57,589 nucleotides of DNA, from assembly GCA_947627855.1 (NCBI GenBank), contig CANQXR010000013.1:1-57589 (forward strand), given 5' to 3'. Positions 46,079 to 55,397 of this stretch are shown one piece after another; the first letter of the stretch is position 1; every line of letters starts with the position of its first letter. The position numbers were made by a program, and so were the translations under genes. The stretch comes from an uncultured Clostridia bacterium (GTDB taxonomy: Bacteria > Bacillota > Clostridia > Lachnospirales > CAG-274). The notes below the pieces were generated by a model. That model was given only the letters and a program-made list of their open reading frames with translations. It had not been told where the DNA came from and did no database searches.

Positions 46079-46606
46079 ATGCTTTATCTGAAACGACTTT
46101 ATACACTCTTTTCTGCTGCGGCGATGGTTCTGCTGTGCTTCGTGCCTGTCTGTGACGGCATATATGTCGCATCGGCAAATACCCTTTCCCTATGGGGGCT
46201 GTTCGGCGGATATATACTTCTCATACCTCTTATTACGGTTCTTGATGCACTTCTTGACGGGCTTTTGTTTATGCGCTTCAAGTTTAATTTTGTGTTCGGC
46301 TTGCTTTGGTGCATCATACTTTTTTACATATACTGCCGCCTTGCCATATACGGTCTTGCACCAAAGAATATGAGCGCTGCCTTTTATATTGCATTCTTAC
46401 CGGGCATAACCGTTTCAGCCCTTGCCCTCACCATAAGGGACTGCGACAACTCAGGGCTGTGTCCCATAAGAAAATGTGATATGATATGGCTTGTATTCTT
46501 TGCGGTCTTGGGAATTCTCACTGTAATCAGACTTGTAATTATGAAAAACGACCCATCATCTCTTTACGCCTTTGACGATGTCATAAAAAAAGCCGCCATA
46601 GGTTAG
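46079..46606 (+). CDS. Membrane protein of unknown function
   Basis: 175 residues with about five hydrophobic spans and a short polar C-terminus (KNDPSSLYAFDDVIKKAAIG). No family recognised. It lies 12 nt after the kinase gene on the same strand, so the two are likely co-transcribed and may act together (inference from position only). The upstream ribosome site is weak (AAGGAAAAACACC). Confidence 0.7.
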   Translation: MLYLKRLYTLFSAAAMVLLCFVPVCDGIYVASANTLSLWGLFGGYILLIPLITVLDALLDGLLFMRFKFNFVFGLLWCIILFYIYCRLAIYGLAPKNMSAAFYIAFLPGITVSALALTIRDCDNSGLCPIRKCDMIWLVFFAVLGILTVIRLVIMKNDPSSLYAFDDVIKKAAIG

Positions 46607-46670
46607 GCGACCGTATATATACCGCTTTTGTGCCTTGCCGTTATATGTTCCCTTACCGAATCATAAACCA

Positions 46671-47297
46671 TCAAGCCATACCCATCAGTTCAGAAAGCTG
46701 TCTGAAGGAATCTATGCGTGCATAATATTCGCTGCATTCCCCGAAGCCGTAAGAAGCAAATATAAAAGGAACTCCGGCTTTTTTACAGGCAGCAGCGTCC
46801 ATATTTGTATCACCAACATAAACAGCCGACTTAAGACCGTTCCTCTCCATAACAAGCCTGATGTTTTCCGCCTTTAAAAGTCCCGTGCGTCCGTTGTCCT
46901 CGTGGTCGTCAAACATATCCCAAAGGCGGTGAGCCTCAAGAAAAGCCTCTATATATCCGCTCCTGCAATTGCTTACAATAATAAGCTTGTATTTTTCCTT
47001 CAGCCTCTCAAGGGTTTCCCTGAGCCCGTCATAAAGTATTCCTCCGTGCTTTTTCAGAATATCCAGCTGGTCCATACAGCAGGTTTCTATTATGCTGTCT
47101 TTCTCAGCCCTGTCAGAATCGGGAAAAAGCCTGTCCGCTATCTCGTTAAGGGGAAGCCCAAGACAAGGCGTAAGCTGTTCTTTGTCTATAACAATGTCTA
47201 TGCCCATTTTCGCCAATGTATTGTTCCACGCCTTAACCAGCATATCCCTTGCGTCCCAGAGCGTTCCGTCAAGGTCGAATATAATTCCGTCAATCAT
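46671..47297 (-). CDS. HAD-family phosphatase
   Basis: 208 residues, class of phosphoglycolate phosphatase/beta-phosphoglucomutase-like HAD proteins. Motif I IIFDLDGTLWD (Asp8, Asp10), motif II IIVSNCRSG, and motif IV VYVGDTNMDAAACKKAGVPF; an alpha-helical cap lies between I and II. Substrate unknown. Its AAAGGAG ribosome site overlaps the stop of the small membrane protein upstream, so they are coupled. Confidence 0.9.
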   Translation of the reverse strand: MIDGIIFDLDGTLWDARDMLVKAWNNTLAKMGIDIVIDKEQLTPCLGLPLNEIADRLFPDSDRAEKDSIIETCCMDQLDILKKHGGILYDGLRETLERLKEKYKLIIVSNCRSGYIEAFLEAHRLWDMFDDHEDNGRTGLLKAENIRLVMERNGLKSAVYVGDTNMDAAACKKAGVPFIFASYGFGECSEYYARIDSFRQLSELMGMA

Positions 47298-47309
47298 GTT
47301 TTTCTCCTT

Positions 47310-47450
47310 TCAGCAAAAAAGCTCGATAGCCCCCAATAAAATAAACAAAACTCCCGTAAAAAAACCAACGGCAGGCAAAATAACATTGGCAAGAACACCT
47401 ATTCCAAACGCCAGCATAGCAAGCCCCAAAAGCTTCTTTTTGATTTTCAT
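47310..47450 (-). CDS. Small membrane protein
   Basis: 46 residues (begins MKIKKKLLGLAMLAFGIGVL, ends LLGAIELFC) with a lysine-rich start and one long or two short membrane spans. GGTGAG lies just before ATG 47450. Small proteins of this pattern are common in clostridia near division and stress genes but I cannot name a function. It lies between palindromic element 8 and the HAD gene. Confidence 0.7.
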   Translation of the reverse strand: MKIKKKLLGLAMLAFGIGVLANVILPAVGFFTGVLFILLGAIELFC

Positions 47451-47508
47451 AATCTCACCGATTGCAGCTTTTCTATATAATATGCTCCCCTGTGTTTTTT
47501 TGTTATTT

Positions 47509-47692
47509 CAGCCGACCGGCCTGCGGCTTGCAGGCGATGGGGGAATGCGTCCGGTGCTGCCGTGGCGAGGGTGTGCCGCTGCTCCGTCAGCGGCACACCC
47601 TCGCCACGGCAGCACCGGACGCATTCCCCCATCGCCCCCATTGGTCAGCCATAAACACCGTCCCTTCAGGGACGGTGTTTATGGCTGAGCAG
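47509..47692 (-). repeat. Palindromic element 8
   Basis: In minus orientation: H1 with 19-bp arms (47687-47669 / 47664-47646, 4-nt loop), then H2 with 49-bp perfect arms (47636-47588 / 47581-47533, 6-nt loop), then tail GCCGCAGGCCGGTCGGCTG. It starts 11 nt after the thiN stop, within a same-strand gene series. Confidence 0.94.
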
Positions 47693-47698
47693 CCTTTA

Positions 47699-48334
47699 TC
47701 AGTCCTTAGCAATGATAATCATAAGAATGCCTTGACTTAAAGATATTTCTATATTATCCTCCGTACATACATTGCTGACTCCGAGAGATTCTCCTATATG
47801 CATAGAAGCCCCCTTCAAAGAATAATATAAGCCCTTTGTACTGATGCCCAAGGCTTCGGTTGTCAGAGGAATAACAGAAACCGTACTTCCTTTGCCCGGA
47901 CTAAGACTTATAATATCGTCAACAACATATATTTCATTGTGCTCATTTGCAAGAAAAGCCCTTACACCCCTTTTAAGCGCCTTTATAAGAATGTGGCAGT
48001 TCGTAAGAGTGTGGTCTATGCGGCTCCCTATTCCGCCAAGAATAACAACCTCATCGGCTCCGGCTTCAATTGCTCTCATAAGTCCCAGCTCGCCGTCTGT
48101 AAAATCCTTTTCCGCCGGAACCCTCACTATGTCAACACCCATAGAAATATAAGCTTCAAGCTGTACGGAATCCGCCGAATCAAAATCTCCCACTATAAGG
48201 TCCGGCAAAACTCCCAAACCATCACAGTGTCTTATTCCGCCGTCACAGCAGATGACCTTCGTTACGCCGCTTATGTATTTTCTCGTAAAGGAATAGTCCT
48301 CTATGCTTCCGCTGCACAAAACCGCCGCTTTCAT
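47699..48334 (-). CDS. thiN: Thiamine pyrophosphokinase
   Basis: 211 residues. Converts thiamine to thiamine diphosphate. Seen: VICCDGGIRHCDGLGVLPDLIVGDFDS region, KDFTDGELGLMRAIEAGADE, VILGGIGSRIDHTLTN, and the C-terminal SVIPLTTEALGISTKGLYYS. It overlaps rpe by 4 bp and ends the prpC-prkC-rsgA-rpe-thiN run, a common clostridial order. Confidence 0.95.
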   Translation of the reverse strand: MKAAVLCSGSIEDYSFTRKYISGVTKVICCDGGIRHCDGLGVLPDLIVGDFDSADSVQLEAYISMGVDIVRVPAEKDFTDGELGLMRAIEAGADEVVILGGIGSRIDHTLTNCHILIKALKRGVRAFLANEHNEIYVVDDIISLSPGKGSTVSVIPLTTEALGISTKGLYYSLKGASMHIGESLGVSNVCTEDNIEISLSQGILMIIIAKD

Positions 48335-48996
48335 TTCTCAAACTCCTTGAATACGCCATAAATTTTATTTATATTATCTTCAATTCTGTAATCCTTATAT
48401 ATATAAGACCCTACCACAATAACATTGGCTCCTGCCTTTAATACGCTTCTGATGTTGCTTGCATTTACACCGCCGTCTATTTCAATGTCGGTGCTCAGAC
48501 CATGCTCTTTAATATAATTCTTTATTTTCTTTATCTTGTCAAGCGTACCCACAATAAGCTCCTGCCCGCCGAATCCGGGCACAACTCCCATAATGAGAAC
48601 TTGGTCGAGCCTATCAAGATAAGGAAAAATCAATTCGGCGTCTGTTGCGGGGTTCAGCGTTATGCAAGCCTTTTTTCCATACTCCTTTATGCACTCTATC
48701 GCCTTGTCCGGCTTGCTTGTGGCTTCCAGATGGAATGATATTATATCAGCCCCGCACTTACAGAAGGTCGATATATGTTTTATGGGGTCATATGCCATAA
48801 GATGAACGTCAAGCACGAGGGACGTATTCCTGCGAAGATTTTCAATAGCAGATGTACCGAAGCTGAAATTAGGAACAAAAAGCCCGTCCATAATATCTAT
48901 ATGGATATAGGGCACATTCATTCTTTCAAATATTCTTATTTCATTTTCTATATGCATCATATTGGATGCAAGAATAGATGGTGCTAATTTAATCAT
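48331..48996 (-). CDS. rpe: Ribulose-phosphate 3-epimerase
   Basis: 221 residues. Interconverts ribulose 5-phosphate and xylulose 5-phosphate. The barrel shows KLAPSILASNMMHIENEIR, YIHIDIMDGLFVPNFSFG, LDVHLMAYDP, MGVVPGFGGQ and IEIDGGVNASNI, with the metal-binding His and Asp residues kept. It is coupled with rsgA upstream (10 nt) and thiN downstream (overlap). Confidence 0.97.
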   Translation of the reverse strand: MIKLAPSILASNMMHIENEIRIFERMNVPYIHIDIMDGLFVPNFSFGTSAIENLRRNTSLVLDVHLMAYDPIKHISTFCKCGADIISFHLEATSKPDKAIECIKEYGKKACITLNPATDAELIFPYLDRLDQVLIMGVVPGFGGQELIVGTLDKIKKIKNYIKEHGLSTDIEIDGGVNASNIRSVLKAGANVIVVGSYIYKDYRIEDNINKIYGVFKEFEK

Positions 48997-49006
48997 AAAT
49001 AACTCC

Positions 49007-49873
49007 TTAAAATCTTTCGGAATCCTTTATTTCCCTGTAAAATTTCTTAAATCGCTCATATCTTTCAACGGAAATGTCCTTTCCCACCTGCTCCTTAAGC
49101 TTACAGTCAGGCTCGTCAATATGCCTGCAGTCACTGAAGCGGCAGAGCGACAGATAAGGTCTGAATTCCGCAAAATATCCGCAAAGACTTTCAGAATCAA
49201 GATATTGCAGGTCAAGAGATGAAAACCCCGGAGAATCCGCAATATAACTGTCCTTATCCGTTTCCAGAAGCTCTATATGTCTTGTGGTGTGCTTTCCCCT
49301 CTTGATTTTTCTGCTTATATCTCCCGTTTCCATTCTGCCATTTGGCACGATGAGATTGACAATGCTTGACTTGCCTGCTCCGGAGGGTCCGCACATAACG
49401 CTGACCTTGCCTTTTAAATTTTCCTTAAGAGCATCTATGCCCATTCCGCTGACAGCCGACACGGGAAAAAGCTTGTATATTCCGCCGTAAATACGTCTGA
49501 TATTGTTATAAACCTCCTCGGCACCCTCCTTGTCGCATTTGTTGATAACTATGCATATTTCATCTATGTTGTCCTTTTCGGCAAATATCAGAAATCTGTC
49601 AAGCATATCCAAATTGACGTCCGGCTCCTTTGCTGCAAAAACCATAACCGCACAGTCGATATTTACCACTTTGGGGCGAAGGAGAGAATTCTTTCTTCCG
49701 AGAATCCTCTCTATAACGCATTCGCCGGAGGGCATAACGGTAATTTCCGCAAAATCCCCTATTGCAGGCTTAAGCCCTCTCCTCATTGCCCCTCTTGCTC
49801 TTGCTTCATAATGTGTATCTCCGACTGCAACAGTGTACAGTCCTCCAACGCCTTTTATTATTCTGCCTGTCAT
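49007..49873 (-). CDS. rsgA: Ribosome small-subunit-dependent GTPase A
   Basis: 288 residues from ATG 49873, where family similarity begins (MTGRIIKGVGGLYTV) and one nt past the prkC stop; upstream extension lies within prkC. OB domain, then a circularly permuted GTPase with CIVINKCD before VMCGPSGAGKSSIVNLI, DSPGFSSLDLQ, and a zinc motif CRFSDCRHIDEPDC. It helps late 30S assembly. PrkC phosphorylates RsgA homologues in Bacillus, which fits the shared operon (established elsewhere, inferred here). Confidence 0.95.
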   Translation of the reverse strand: MTGRIIKGVGGLYTVAVGDTHYEARARGAMRRGLKPAIGDFAEITVMPSGECVIERILGRKNSLLRPKVVNIDCAVMVFAAKEPDVNLDMLDRFLIFAEKDNIDEICIVINKCDKEGAEEVYNNIRRIYGGIYKLFPVSAVSGMGIDALKENLKGKVSVMCGPSGAGKSSIVNLIVPNGRMETGDISRKIKRGKHTTRHIELLETDKDSYIADSPGFSSLDLQYLDSESLCGYFAEFRPYLSLCRFSDCRHIDEPDCKLKEQVGKDISVERYERFKKFYREIKDSERF

Positions 49874-49874
49874 A

Positions 49875-51983
49875 TTAATAATTATCACTGCCCGTAAGCT
49901 TTCCGTCCTCATAATAATTTGAGCTTGCCAAAGCCCCGTCCTCAAAATTGTGTACGGCGCTTATTTTGTCGTCATAATATACATTATAAGTGCCGCCGGA
50001 GCCTTCCAACGTAAACGAATAAGGAAAGCTGCTCTTTGAAATTTCCTTCTGATATACAACCGTTTCCGTTCCGTCAAGTCCAACCTCCGTTATTTTAACA
50101 TTGACCTTGTCCTTGTCGGGTACCTGTGTAATAGGCACTGACACTGTGGATTTTCCTCCTACGGCATCATTGAAGTCTATATTCTGCACATCGTGGTCAG
50201 GCGCAGACGGCTGTGTCTGCTCCTCAGCTTCTACCTTGACTTCCTTTGGACCGGTGCTTACATATATCATTATGGAAGAACCCTTGAGAGCCTCAAAGCC
50301 TCCGTCCTTGCTCTGGGCGCAGACCTGTCCTTCCGGATATTCGTCAGAAGCAACCTTGTCCGTCTTGACAACAAAGCCCTGCTCCTCCAATATCTTTACG
50401 GCCTCAGACTCGCTCTTTCCCAATACGTCCTCAACCTCTATTGTTTCCTCCTTATCGGAAATGCTCACAAAAAGCACTACCTCGTCATCTGCGTTTATCA
50501 TTGTTCCCGCATCGGGCTTGGTGCTTATTACAGTGCCGGAGGGTATATTGGGACTTTGCTGGAGTGAGAAATTGACATTTGTAATTCCCGCTTCCTTAAG
50601 TGTTTTCTGAGCCTCGTCCATAGTGCTGCCCACAACATCAGGCAGTTCTACCTCGCCGTTGCCCATGGAAACCTGTATCTTTACCGTATCCCCTCTGGAT
50701 ATTTTTTCGCCCTCCTCAATTTCCTGTCCTACAACTACGCCCTTAAGAGCATCACTTTGTACGGACTCTATATCGAGAAATATTCCGTTTTCCTTTGCCG
50801 CCTTTTCGGCAAGCTCCTGAGTGAGGTCCACAAGCTTGGGCATAACAACATCGTTAGAGCTTGCGCCGCCTATAAGGAAAGCCACTATTACAGTAATCAC
50901 CACAACAATAGCCACTCCCGTAAGCACGCCGCCTATAATAAACTTTCTTGACTCAGCGCTTTCTCTTTTTGCTCTTGCTCTTTCCCTTTCAGCCATTCTT
51001 TCCCTTCTGTAATCTTCACTGCTGCTTTTGGGACGTCTTGGCGGCTCCGAGGGTCTGTCGAAATTTCTTGATTTTTCTCTTATAACCTTTCTGTCCTCAG
51101 ATGTAATAACAATAGTGTGGGACGTTCTGTCAGGTTGATTGTCCTTCACAAACTCGCCGTCAGGATCATTTACAGCCATTCTCAGATCCTCAATAAGCTC
51201 TTCCGCACTCTGATATCTGTTGGCGGATCTTTTTGCGGTAGCCTTATTTATAATTTTGACAAGGCTGTCAGATGCATTGGGATTTATAGCCTTTATATCG
51301 GGAATCGGCTGATCCATATGCTTTATGGCAAGAGCAACGGGAGAATCGCCGTCAAAAGGAACCTTTCCAGCAAGCATTTCAAACATAACTATGCCAAGTG
51401 AATATATATCACTTTTATTATCCACAAATCCGCCTCTTGCCTGCTCAGGCGAGAAATAGTGAGCAGAGCCCATCTGTTCTGTCGTCAGAGTAGAGGAGCT
51501 TGCCGCCCTTGCAATTCCAAAATCGGTAACCTTTATATTACCCTCTTTTGTAACAAGAATATTCTGAGGCTTTATATCCCTATGTACAATATTGTTGTTG
51601 TGAGCCGCCTCAAGAGCCGCTGCGATCTGAAGTGAAACACCGAGGGTTTCTTCATTGGTAAAGGGAGCATTTTTCCTTATAAGCTCCTTCAGGGTATATC
51701 CGTCTATATATTCCATAATTATATAGCATATATCCCCATCTCTTCCAACGTCATATGCGCTCACAATATTGGGATGGTTAAGCCGTGCCGCCGCCTGAGC
51801 CTCGGTGGTAAATCTTTTAATAAATTCCTTGTTGTCCACATATTCCTCACGGAGAGTCTTAAGAGTAACAACTCTGCCCAGCTTTTCGTCAGTCGCCTTA
51901 TAAACAACGGCTGTTCCGCCTATGCCTATCTGATTTTCTATTCTGTATCTTCCGTTTACGAGTGTACCGCTTTTCAACTTCAT
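49875..51983 (-). CDS. prkC: PASTA-domain Ser/Thr protein kinase
   Basis: 702 residues from ATG 51983, one nt after the prpC stop; other starts 6-12 nt earlier are too close to the GGGAGG site. Kinase domain about 9-270: GIGGTAVVYKA loop, Lys near 42, HRDIKPQN, DFGIARA. A membrane span at about 345-370 is followed by three PASTA repeats outside the cell (for example VVMPKLVDLTQELAEKAAKE, VELPDVVGSTMDEAQ) and an extra beta domain of about 120 residues. It senses muropeptides or lipid II in other Firmicutes, and drives spore germination in Bacillus. Confidence 0.95.
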   Translation of the reverse strand: MKLKSGTLVNGRYRIENQIGIGGTAVVYKATDEKLGRVVTLKTLREEYVDNKEFIKRFTTEAQAAARLNHPNIVSAYDVGRDGDICYIIMEYIDGYTLKELIRKNAPFTNEETLGVSLQIAAALEAAHNNNIVHRDIKPQNILVTKEGNIKVTDFGIARAASSSTLTTEQMGSAHYFSPEQARGGFVDNKSDIYSLGIVMFEMLAGKVPFDGDSPVALAIKHMDQPIPDIKAINPNASDSLVKIINKATAKRSANRYQSAEELIEDLRMAVNDPDGEFVKDNQPDRTSHTIVITSEDRKVIREKSRNFDRPSEPPRRPKSSSEDYRRERMAERERARAKRESAESRKFIIGGVLTGVAIVVVITVIVAFLIGGASSNDVVMPKLVDLTQELAEKAAKENGIFLDIESVQSDALKGVVVGQEIEEGEKISRGDTVKIQVSMGNGEVELPDVVGSTMDEAQKTLKEAGITNVNFSLQQSPNIPSGTVISTKPDAGTMINADDEVVLFVSISDKEETIEVEDVLGKSESEAVKILEEQGFVVKTDKVASDEYPEGQVCAQSKDGGFEALKGSSIMIYVSTGPKEVKVEAEEQTQPSAPDHDVQNIDFNDAVGGKSTVSVPITQVPDKDKVNVKITEVGLDGTETVVYQKEISKSSFPYSFTLEGSGGTYNVYYDDKISAVHNFEDGALASSNYYEDGKLTGSDNY

Positions 51984-51984
51984 A

Positions 51985-52722
51985 TCAACCATCAACCTCC
52001 CTGTCTATAAGTATGGCAGTAATGTTGTCATACCCTCCGTTTTCGTTGGCAGTCTGAATAAGCGCCTGAACCTTTTCCTCCGGAGCCTTATCAGAGCTTA
52101 AAATATAAGCTATTCCCCTGTCATCGATCATATTGGTCAATCCGTCGGTACACATTAAAATAAACCGCTTATTAAAATCCCTTACAATACCGTCCACAAG
52201 AAGATCTCCGTTTACGCCGAGCGCTCTGGTTATCCAGTTTTTATCGGGGTGCCATCTTGCTTCCTCCATAGTCAGCTTGCCCGCTTTAACAAGCTCCATA
52301 ACATAGGAATGGTCGGTAGTAAGCTGGATTATTTCATCACCCTCTGACATATAAAGCCTTGAATCACCCACATGGGCAATATAAAGCCTTCCGCCCTCCA
52401 CAACAAGGGCTATAAAGGTAGTTCCCATTCCGCCGAGCCGTTTTTCCTCACGTCTTGCATCCTCAATTATCTTAAGATTGGCATATTTTACTCCGCCTAT
52501 AAGCAGATCCATAATGTCCTCTTCTTTTCCGATATTTTCCGCATATTCGCAGAAATATTTTATAGAAGAGCTGCTGGCAACCTCGCCGCCCTTATAGCCG
52601 CCCATACCGTCGGCGACAATATAAAGATTCGGAAGCTTTCCCACATAATTGTTTGACACAAAAAAGGAGTCCTCATTAAGCTTGCGTATTTTGCCGATAT
52701 CGCTTTTACCATAGCCTTTCAC
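51985..52722 (-). CDS. prpC: PP2C-type Ser/Thr phosphatase
   Basis: 245 residues, GTG start behind AAGAGGTG. Metal-dependent phosphatase that reverses PrkC phosphorylation. Motifs: SDIGKIRKLNEDSF, LYIVADGMGGYKGGEVAS, IAHVGDSRLYM, LTTDHSYVMELV, LMCTDGLTNMI and GGYDNITAILI. It is directly upstream of prkC and overlaps its likely ribosome site. Palindromic element 9 separates it from rlmN. Confidence 0.96.
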   Translation of the reverse strand: MKGYGKSDIGKIRKLNEDSFFVSNNYVGKLPNLYIVADGMGGYKGGEVASSSSIKYFCEYAENIGKEEDIMDLLIGGVKYANLKIIEDARREEKRLGGMGTTFIALVVEGGRLYIAHVGDSRLYMSEGDEIIQLTTDHSYVMELVKAGKLTMEEARWHPDKNWITRALGVNGDLLVDGIVRDFNKRFILMCTDGLTNMIDDRGIAYILSSDKAPEEKVQALIQTANENGGYDNITAILIDREVDG

Positions 52723-52754
52723 CGCTTATTTTCACCTCTTTTATTTATTGTTTG

Positions 52755-52912
52755 TTTGCCCTGCCCTTTCAACCGTCACAGACGGTTTGAAAGGGCAGGG
52801 CCGCAGGGGCGGGGCGAGAAACAGCGTCCGAGGGAAACGGCTCCGCAGAGCCGTTTCCCTCGGACGCTGTTTCTCGCCCCGCCCCTGCGGCTCCGCAGTC
52901 TGGTTGGTAACC
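52755..52912 (+). repeat. Palindromic element 9
   Basis: Head GTTTGCC. H1: arms 52759-52777 / 52781-52800 with one bulged T, loop ACA. H2: 42-bp perfect arms 52801-52842 / 52849-52890, loop CCGCAG. Tail CTCCGCAGTCTGGTTGGTAA, the best copy of the family tail. It lies inside the rlmN-prpC interval of a same-strand operon, opposite to transcription. Confidence 0.95.
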
Positions 52913-52984
52913 CATATAAAAATACCAATTTTCAGATTTTCTGAAAAAGTCTGAATAATTTACAATAAAAATCTCTTCTGTAAA

Positions 52985-54019
52985 TCAATGTTCTTTAAAG
53001 CTTTTTCTGAGCTGACCGCAGGCTGCGTCAATATCCGTTCCCAAACGGCGTCTGACGGTATTTTCCACCGAACGTGCAGTCAGAATATTGCTGAAAAGTC
53101 TTATATTGTTTTCAGAACTTTTTTTATACCCTCTTTCTTCCACAGGATTTACAGGTATAAGATTTACATGAGCCAAAATGCCCCTGAGCCTTGCTGCAAG
53201 CTCTTCGGCATTTTCCACCGAATCATTTACACCGTCTATGAGGGCATACTCAAATGTAATGCGTCTGCCTGTTTCGGAAGAATAGTCCTTTGCCGCCTTC
53301 ATTACCTCGTCTATACTGTACTTTTTTGCAACCGGCATAATAGAACGCCGTATGCTGTCGTTGGGTGCATGAAGGGAAATTGCCAAGGTTATTGGCAGAT
53401 CCAGTTCCGCAAGCTCATATATTTTATCTGTAAGTCCACAGGTTGAAAGAGTAATTTTCCTTTTGCTTATGCCGGCACCATCGCTGTCGGATATAATATT
53501 TATAAATGCGACAGAATTGCTGAAATTGTCCAATGGCTCTCCACAGCCCATCATAACAACTCTGCTGACACGTATATTCTCCTGCTTCTCTATTTCATAT
53601 ATCTGAGAAGCAATCTCGCCTGCCGTCAAATTGCTCTCAAGACCTCCTATGGTTGAAGCGCAAAAGCTGCACCCCATTCGGCAACCTGCCTGAGTTGAAA
53701 CGCATACAGTGTAGCCATAGCTGTATTTCATAAGTACACTTTCTATTATATAACCCTTCTCGGTTTCAAACAAGTATTTTATTGTTTCGTCCGCCGATGA
53801 TTTATACTTTTTAATATATTTAAGTCCTTTTATACAGGCATTTTCATCAAGCTTTTGTCGCAGAGATTTGGAAAGATTCGTCATTTCGGAAAAATCCTTC
53901 ACCATTTTCATATGAAGCCAGCCAAAAATCTGTTTTCCTCTGAACGGAGCCTCTCCAACCGACTTCATATATCCGCATAAAGTATCCTTCTCCATAGACA
54001 AGATATCAGTCTTTTCCAT
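52985..54019 (-). CDS. rlmN: 23S rRNA (adenine2503-C2)-methyltransferase / tRNA methyltransferase
   Basis: 344 residues from ATG 54019 (AAGGTGA at 8 nt). Radical SAM methyltransferase with the cluster cysteines in CRMGCSFCAS; VSTQAGC and VVMMGCGEPLDN also match the family, and the C-terminal GTDIDAACGQL region holds the second catalytic Cys. It overlaps the rsmB stop within its leader. Confidence 0.96.
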   Translation of the reverse strand: MEKTDILSMEKDTLCGYMKSVGEAPFRGKQIFGWLHMKMVKDFSEMTNLSKSLRQKLDENACIKGLKYIKKYKSSADETIKYLFETEKGYIIESVLMKYSYGYTVCVSTQAGCRMGCSFCASTIGGLESNLTAGEIASQIYEIEKQENIRVSRVVMMGCGEPLDNFSNSVAFINIISDSDGAGISKRKITLSTCGLTDKIYELAELDLPITLAISLHAPNDSIRRSIMPVAKKYSIDEVMKAAKDYSSETGRRITFEYALIDGVNDSVENAEELAARLRGILAHVNLIPVNPVEERGYKKSSENNIRLFSNILTARSVENTVRRRLGTDIDAACGQLRKSFKEH

Positions 54020-54023
54020 CAAA

Positions 54024-55361
54024 TCACCTTTTTCTGAATTTAGCAACAAAAAATCCGTCACCGCCCCACATAAAAGGAGTTATATTTATATAGCCGTCCT
54101 TCAGTGTAGAGCAATTTATATTCTGCGGCACATAACTGCTGATATCACAGACTTCATAGTCAAAGCTGTCAATAAACCACCTTACATTTTCCTCATTTTC
54201 AAGATGTGACAGGGTGCAGGTAGAATATACAAGCACTCCTCCCGATTTTACATATTTCTGCGATATTTCAAGTATTCTTCTCTGCAATAGGGCAAGCTGC
54301 CTTATATCATCGATGGTTTTATTATATTTTATGTCCGGCTTTCTTTTTAAAAGTCCCAAGCCGGAACAAGGCGCATCAACAAGGACTCTGTCAAAGGCTC
54401 CCAGATCCTCCTGTTTAAAAACCTCTCCGGAGAAATTTTCAGCTTTTATTATATCAATGCCAAGTCTTTTAGCTCCGCTTTCTATAAGCTTTATTTTATG
54501 CGGATATATATCCCTCGAAACAACCTCGCCCCTGTTTTCCATAATATAAGCGGCAAGAAAGCTTTTTCCTCCCGGAGCAGCGCATACGTCCAATATTCTT
54601 TCATCAGGTTCGGGAGCAAGAATATTTACACACATAAAAGAGCTTTGATCCATTATATGGAAATACCCGTTTTTGAAAGCATCACTCTCCGTCATATCCG
54701 AGGTTTTGGAAAGTGTTATCATACCCTTGCCAACCTTTGCCTTTGCAGCTGAAAAGCCCTCTTCCCTCAGCCGGAATATCAGTTCTTCATCGGATATTTT
54801 CAATGTATTCACAGCAGCAGTCACCCTTGGCGTCTTTAAATTTTCTTTGCAAAGCTCCAAAACCTCATCGAATGAATATGTATCAAGCCAATATTTTATA
54901 ATATCCTGCGGGTATGAGTACATAACGGATAAATATCCCACAGGATCCTTTTCAGCACTCGGATAAGGGATTTTGTTTATATTTCTTGCAATATTCCTCA
55001 GAACGCCATTTACAAATCCGACAAGATTCTTAAAGCCCTTCTTTTTAACCAGTTCGCAAGCTTCGTTTATTGCTGCTGACGGCGGAACCTTATCCATAAA
55101 CAAAAGCTGATAAACGGAAATCCTGAGTACGTTCAGTATAAGCGGCTTCATTTTGTTTACTTTAACACTTGAAAATCGTCCGATTATATAATCTATCCTT
55201 ATAAGATTTCTGAAGGTGCCGTTTACAAGCTCTGTAATAAAAGCCCGCTGAACTCTCGAAAGACTTTTATGTCTGCCAAGACACTGCCTTAAGACAATAT
55301 TTCCATATCCTTTTTCATTTGTTTTTGTTATAATGGCGGCAGCTATTTCTCTTTCTGTCAT
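54024..55361 (-). CDS. rsmB: 16S rRNA (cytosine967-C5)-methyltransferase
   Basis: 445 residues from ATG 55361 (AAGGGAG at 8 nt); a longer open frame would translate palindromic element 10. N-terminal NusB-like RNA-binding domain at about 5-135 (REIAAAIITKTNEKGYGN), then a SAM methyltransferase domain with ILDVCAAPGGKSFLAA, VDAPCSGLGLLKRKPDIK (catalytic Cys) and YSTCTLSHLENEENV. It begins the minus-strand operon that continues to rlmN and prpC-prkC. Confidence 0.95.
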   Translation of the reverse strand: MTEREIAAAIITKTNEKGYGNIVLRQCLGRHKSLSRVQRAFITELVNGTFRNLIRIDYIIGRFSSVKVNKMKPLILNVLRISVYQLLFMDKVPPSAAINEACELVKKKGFKNLVGFVNGVLRNIARNINKIPYPSAEKDPVGYLSVMYSYPQDIIKYWLDTYSFDEVLELCKENLKTPRVTAAVNTLKISDEELIFRLREEGFSAAKAKVGKGMITLSKTSDMTESDAFKNGYFHIMDQSSFMCVNILAPEPDERILDVCAAPGGKSFLAAYIMENRGEVVSRDIYPHKIKLIESGAKRLGIDIIKAENFSGEVFKQEDLGAFDRVLVDAPCSGLGLLKRKPDIKYNKTIDDIRQLALLQRRILEISQKYVKSGGVLVYSTCTLSHLENEENVRWFIDSFDYEVCDISSYVPQNINCSTLKDGYINITPFMWGGDGFFVAKFRKR

Positions 55362-55397
55362 AATTACTCCCTTTATATTGTAAATGTCAAACACAAC

